Source: Caulobacteraceae bacterium (lineage in GTDB: Bacteria > Pseudomonadota > Alphaproteobacteria > Caulobacterales > Caulobacteraceae). From it: 64,000 bases of DNA. The notes under the pieces are model-generated. The model ran no database searches. It had not been told where the DNA came from and saw only the letters and a list, made by a program, of their open reading frames with translations. This document shows positions 60,363 through 64,000 of this stretch, in pieces. A program made the translations under genes and the position numbers. The DNA is taken from NCBI GenBank assembly GCA_947475735.1, contig CANJLQ010000005.1, forward strand, positions 62,001 through 126,000, given 5' to 3'. How positions within the stretch are numbered: position 1 is the first letter of the stretch; every line of letters begins with the position of its first letter.

Positions 60363-61603
60363 CCGGTTCCGTATCCCAACCCCGAGTATCGCCTCCCGCC
60401 GCAGGCCGGGACCCGAACCGGGTCATCGTGTTCGACACCACGATGCGCGACGGCGAACAGGCGCCGGGTTTCTCGATGTCGCCGGACGACAAGGTGCGGA
60501 TGGCGCGACAGCTGAAGGCCCTGGGCGTCGATGTCATGGAGGCGGGCTTCGCCGCCGCGTCTCCCGGTGATGAGGACTGCCTGCGCGCCGTGGTCGGCGA
60601 GGTCGCCGAGGACGAAAGCGGGCCGGTCTTCTGCTCCCTGTCGCGAGCGTCCGAGAGCGACATCGATGCGGCCTGGCGGGGGCTGAGCGCCACCAGGCGG
60701 CGGCGTCTGCATATCTTCCTGGGAACCAGCCCGATCCACCGTTCGGCCAAGCTGAGGATGACGACGGATCAGGTGATGGACGCCGCCATCCGCTCGGTCC
60801 AGTACGCCCGCACCCGGTTCGACGACGTCGAGTTCTCGGCCGAGGACGCCATCCGGACCGAGCCGGAGTTCCTGGCCGAGGTGCTGGAGGCCGTGGCTGA
60901 TGCGGGGGCCCAGACCCTGAACGTGCCCGACACCGTCGGCTATTCAACGCCGGAGGAAATCCGCGAACTGTATCGCTTCCTGATCGCGCGCATCCGGCCC
61001 CGGCATCCCGACGTGGTCTTCTCGACCCACTGCCATAACGACCTGGGCCTGGCCGTCGCCAACAGCCTGGCGGCGATCGAGGGCGGGGCTCGTCAGGTCG
61101 AATCGACCATCAACGGGATCGGCGAGCGGGCCGGCAACGCCTCCCTGGAAGAGGTCGTCATGGCTCTGCGGGTCCGCGCCGAACGCTATGGCGTAACGAC
61201 CGGGATCGACGCGACCCAGCTGGTCGCGACCAGCCGGCTGCTGAGCGAGATCACCCATTCGCCGGTGGTGCGCAACAAGGCCATCGTCGGCATCAATGCC
61301 TTCGCCCACGAGGCCGGCATCCATCAGCACGGAATGTTCGCCGACGCGCGCACCTATGAGATCATGCGGCCGCAGGACGTGGGTTTCGAGGGCAGCTTCT
61401 TCGTGCTGGGCAAGCACTCCGGTCGCCACGCCGTGGCCAAGCGGGCCGAGGTCCTTGGTCATCCCCTGATCGGCACACACCTGACCGACGCCTTCGCCGC
61501 CTTCAAGGCGCGGGCCGACGAGATCGGCGAGATCAATGACGCGGAGCTGACGGCCATCTGCGTGGCGACCCAGCCGAGGGAGCGCGAACATGCAGCCGCC
61601 TAG
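60359..61603 (+). CDS. leuA: 2-isopropylmalate synthase-like enzyme without the regulatory domain
   Basis: 414 residues. The DRE-TIM catalytic barrel is complete: [74 protein letters not shown] (metal His/His) and [20 protein letters not shown]. The subdomain ends around [17 protein letters not shown] and [10 protein letters not shown]. The C-terminal LeuA dimer/allosteric domain (~120 residues, leucine feedback) is absent, and leuC begins before its stop, so no frameshifted remnant exists. The operon position supports LeuA; citramalate or homocitrate synthase activity cannot be excluded. Confidence 0.85.
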   Translation: MTGSVSQPRVSPPAAGRDPNRVIVFDTTMRDGEQAPGFSMSPDDKVRMARQLKALGVDVMEAGFAAASPGDEDCLRAVVGEVAEDESGPVFCSLSRASESDIDAAWRGLSATRRRRLHIFLGTSPIHRSAKLRMTTDQVMDAAIRSVQYARTRFDDVEFSAEDAIRTEPEFLAEVLEAVADAGAQTLNVPDTVGYSTPEEIRELYRFLIARIRPRHPDVVFSTHCHNDLGLAVANSLAAIEGGARQVESTINGIGERAGNASLEEVVMALRVRAERYGVTTGIDATQLVATSRLLSEITHSPVVRNKAIVGINAFAHEAGIHQHGMFADARTYEIMRPQDVGFEGSFFVLGKHSGRHAVAKRAEVLGHPLIGTHLTDAFAAFKARADEIGEINDAELTAICVATQPREREHAAA

Positions 61604-63008
61604 GACCCTCTTCGACAAGGTCTGGGACCGGCACGTCGTCGCTCCCGAGACGGACGACACGCCCGGCGTCCTCTACATCGACCTGCATCTGGTGCACGAA
61701 GTCACGAGCCCCCAGGCCTTCACCGAGATCGAGTCGCGGGGCCTGAAGGTGCGCCGCCCCGACCGGACGTTCGCGACGCTGGACCATTCCACCCCGACCC
61801 TCCCTGCCGGACTGAATGGCCTGAAGCCCTATGTCACGCCCGAGGCCGAGGCCCAGGTGCACCGACTGGAGGCCAACTGCGCGCGGCATGGCATCTCCCT
61901 GGCGGGATGGGACTCCGACGACCGGGGCGTGGTCCACGTCATGGGGCCCGAGTTGGGCCTGACCCAGCCGGGCATGACGGTCGTCTGCGGCGACAGCCAT
62001 ACGGCGACGCACGGCGCCTTCGGTGCCCTGGCCTTCGGCATCGGCACCTCCGAGGTCGCCCATGTGCTCGCGACGCAATGCCTGATCCAGCGGAAGTCGA
62101 AGGCCATGCGGGTCACCGTGGACGGCGCGCTGCAGCCTGGCGTATCCGGCAAGGACGTGGCGCTGGCCGTCATCGCCGAGCTGGGCTTCGGCGGCGGGAC
62201 CGGCTTCGTCATCGAATACGCCGGCGAGGCGGTGCGGTCGCTGGACATGGAAGGGCGTATGACGCTCTGCAACATGTCGATCGAGGCCGGTGCGCGGGCC
62301 GGCATGATCGCGCCGGACGAGAAGACCGTGGCGTGGTTGAAGGGGCGGCGGCATGTGCCATCGGGCGAGGTGTTCGACCGGGCGGCGGCCGATTGGCTGA
62401 CCCTGGCGACGGATCCTGCGGCGGTGTTCGACGCCGAGGTCCGGATCGACGGCTCGGCCATCCGGCCCATGGCGACCTGGGGCACGACGCCCGACGCAGG
62501 GTCGCCCATCGGCTCACGGGTACCGGAGCCCAAGTCCGACAGCGACCGAAAGGCCCTGGCCTACATGGGCTTCGAGGCCGGGCAGACGACGACGACCCAG
62601 GCGGTGGACGTGGTCTTCATCGGCAGTTGCACCAACGGCCGTCTGCCCGATCTGCGGGCGGCGGCGGACGTTCTGCGGGGAAGGAAGGTCAAGCCGGGCG
62701 TTCGCATGCTGGTCGTACCGGGCTCGGAGGCCGTGCGGCGCGATGCGGAGGCCGAAGGGCTGCATACCGTCTTCACCGAGGCGGGGGCGGAGTGGCGCAT
62801 TCCGGGCTGTTCGATGTGCATCGCCATGAACGGCGACTTCGTCCTGCCCGGACAGCTGGCGGTCTCGACGTCCAACCGAAACTTCGAGGGGCGCCAGGGC
62901 AAGGGCGCGCGCACCATCCTGGCCAGCCCGGCCACGGCGGCGGCGAGCGCCATCGCGGGCGTGTTGACCGATCCACGCGTCTATCTGACGGAGGCGGTCG
63001 ATGCCTGA
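61590..63008 (+). CDS. leuC: 3-isopropylmalate dehydratase large subunit
   Basis: Aconitase-family isomerase of leucine synthesis, with LeuD. 472 residues. N-terminal [12 protein letters not shown] and [37 protein letters not shown]; the 4Fe-4S cysteines are in [12 protein letters not shown] and [12 protein letters not shown]; arginine motif [15 protein letters not shown]. It overlaps leuA by 14 nt and leuD by 8 nt. Confidence 0.97.
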   Translation: MQPPRTLFDKVWDRHVVAPETDDTPGVLYIDLHLVHEVTSPQAFTEIESRGLKVRRPDRTFATLDHSTPTLPAGLNGLKPYVTPEAEAQVHRLEANCARHGISLAGWDSDDRGVVHVMGPELGLTQPGMTVVCGDSHTATHGAFGALAFGIGTSEVAHVLATQCLIQRKSKAMRVTVDGALQPGVSGKDVALAVIAELGFGGGTGFVIEYAGEAVRSLDMEGRMTLCNMSIEAGARAGMIAPDEKTVAWLKGRRHVPSGEVFDRAAADWLTLATDPAAVFDAEVRIDGSAIRPMATWGTTPDAGSPIGSRVPEPKSDSDRKALAYMGFEAGQTTTTQAVDVVFIGSCTNGRLPDLRAAADVLRGRKVKPGVRMLVVPGSEAVRRDAEAEGLHTVFTEAGAEWRIPGCSMCIAMNGDFVLPGQLAVSTSNRNFEGRQGKGARTILASPATAAASAIAGVLTDPRVYLTEAVDA

Positions 63009-63591
63009 GCCCTTGAAGACACTCACATCGAAGGTCCTGGTCCTCAGCCAGGCCAACATCGACACCGACCAGATCATCCCCGCGCGCTTCCTGACGACGA
63101 CGGAGTCCAAGGGGTTGGGGGCCAAGGCCTTCTTTGACTGGCGCTATGAGGCGGACGGGTCGGCCAAGCCCGAGGCCGTGCTGAACCGGATCGATCCGGC
63201 CGAGCACCGCATCCTTCTGGCCGGCGACAACTTCGGCTGCGGATCATCGCGGGAGCACGCGCCCTGGGCCCTGGTGGACTATGGCTTCCGCGCCGTCATC
63301 TCGACCTCGATCGCCGACATCTTTACCTCCAACGCCCTGAAGAACGGCTTCCTGCCGGTGGTCGTCGATCAGGCGACCTGGGACGACCTGGCCGCCCACC
63401 CTGAGCAGCCGGTGACCATCGACCTGCAAGCCCAGGAGGTGCGGCGCGGCAATCACGCGCCGGTCGCTTTCGCGGTCGAGCCCTTCGCCCGCCAGTGCCT
63501 GCTGGACGGGGTCGATACCCTCGGCTGGCTGCAGAAGCACATGCCCGCTATCCAAACCTATGAGCGCGCGCACGCGCCGGAGCCCGCCTGA
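63001..63591 (+). CDS. leuD: 3-isopropylmalate dehydratase small subunit
   Basis: Swivel domain of isopropylmalate isomerase. 196 residues. [15 protein letters not shown] and [20 protein letters not shown] are the family signatures; [18 protein letters not shown] follows. It shares one base with the leuB start (TGATG). Confidence 0.97.
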   Translation: MPEPLKTLTSKVLVLSQANIDTDQIIPARFLTTTESKGLGAKAFFDWRYEADGSAKPEAVLNRIDPAEHRILLAGDNFGCGSSREHAPWALVDYGFRAVISTSIADIFTSNALKNGFLPVVVDQATWDDLAAHPEQPVTIDLQAQEVRRGNHAPVAFAVEPFARQCLLDGVDTLGWLQKHMPAIQTYERAHAPEPA

Positions 63592-64000
63592 TGCCCAATG
63601 CCCGCACCTACAACATCGTCCTCCTGCCCGGCGACGGGGTGGGGCCCGAAGTGACCGCCGCGGCCAAGGCCGTGCTCGGCGTCATCGGCGACTTCTATGG
63701 CCATCGGTTCGACTTCGCCGAGCATCTGATCGGGGGGGCGGCGATCGACGCGACGGGCGACCCCTTGCCGCCCGAGACGACGGCGGCCTGTCTGGCGGCC
63801 GACGGCGTGCTGCTGGGCGCGGTCGGCGGACCGCAGTGGGACGGCGGCAAGAGGCGACCGGAGGAAGGGCTGCTGGGCATCCGCAAGGCTATGGGGTTGT
63901 TCGCCAACCTGCGTCCGTTGCAGGTCTCGCCGGTCCTCGCGCACCGTTCGCCGCTGAAGAAGGAGATCGTCGAGGGCGTCGATCTGATCGTCTTCCGCGA
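63591..64000 (+). CDS. leuB: 3-isopropylmalate dehydrogenase, N-terminal part (runs off the window)
   Basis: Oxidative decarboxylation step of leucine synthesis. 136 codons are visible. IVLLPGDGVGPEVTAAAKAV, FAEHLIGGAAIDATGDPLP, GVLLGAVGGPQWDGGKRRPE, GLLGIRKAMGLFANLRPLQV are typical of LeuB (the last includes the arginine region for isopropylmalate). It is the last visible gene of the operon. Confidence 0.96.
   Translation, partial: MPNARTYNIVLLPGDGVGPEVTAAAKAVLGVIGDFYGHRFDFAEHLIGGAAIDATGDPLPPETTAACLAADGVLLGAVGGPQWDGGKRRPEEGLLGIRKAMGLFANLRPLQVSPVLAHRSPLKKEIVEGVDLIVFR

Noticed and set aside
61500..61620. Frameshift or premature stop truncating leuA
   Set aside because: leuC begins 14 nt before the leuA stop and is intact, leaving no room for a lost C-terminal domain.

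Overview
The window is about 64 kb of high-GC, gene-dense chromosome from an alphaproteobacterium. A member of the Caulobacteraceae, most likely Brevundimonas, fits best. The evidence is the Caulobacter-type flagellar operon fliF-fliG-flbE-fliN-flbD-flhA with an exact TTAA-N7-TTAA CtrA box in front of it, the neighbourhoods UDG | ETF-QO-TPR-ispE and glyQ-glyS, many GTG starts and 1-14 nt gene overlaps, and several families of GC-rich intergenic inverted repeats. No transposase, integrase, tRNA, rRNA or CRISPR array was seen. The only structural RNA gene recognised is rnpB.

Layout. 1-6.2 kb: ileS (partial), a lipoprotein, ribF, a MaoC hydratase, a HAD hydrolase, an exported amidohydrolase and a YkuD-type murein enzyme. 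6.2-14.6 kb: the early flagellar operon (MS ring FliF, switch proteins FliG and FliN, FliH-like FlbE, regulator FlbD, export gate FlhA). A class A beta-lactamase gene lies between flbD and flhA and overlaps both by 4 nt. 14.7-18.8 kb: sppA, a small membrane protein, an AmpD-like amidase, rnpB, a repeat zone and queF. 18.9-24.5 kb: a short KdpD-like kinase with its KdpE-like regulator but no kdpABC nearby, a thioredoxin-fold/2OG-Fe(II) oxygenase fusion, a DUF817 membrane protein, a methyltransferase and a nitroreductase. 24.6-28.5 kb: NUDIX, cysE, DUF3126, an Ala/Lys-rich histone-like protein, prmA and a single-pass membrane protein. 28.7-36.3 kb: an aminopeptidase P, UDG, ETF-QO, a TPR protein and ispE. 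36.5-40.8 kb: a fasciclin protein and glyQS, where glyS carries two in-frame insertions. 41-47.7 kb: a TetR regulator divergent from a complete RND tripartite efflux operon. 47.8-55.2 kb: gltD-gltB and amt, for ammonia assimilation and uptake. 55.3-64 kb: a branched-chain amino-acid operon, ilvD-ilvC-ilvB-ilvN-leuA-leuC-leuD-leuB, the last running off the window. A 50-codon Leu/Ile/Val-rich leader ORF and an intrinsic terminator precede it, which looks like a transcription attenuator.

The points most worth a second look are: the beta-lactamase inside the flagellar operon, with an inverted repeat fused in frame to its 5' end; a roughly 125-residue, lower-GC insertion of unknown nature in glyS; the candidate ilv attenuator; the CtrA/FlbD-like promoter of fliF; LeuA lacking its C-terminal regulatory domain; and at least two families of long inverted repeats, some inside coding sequence.
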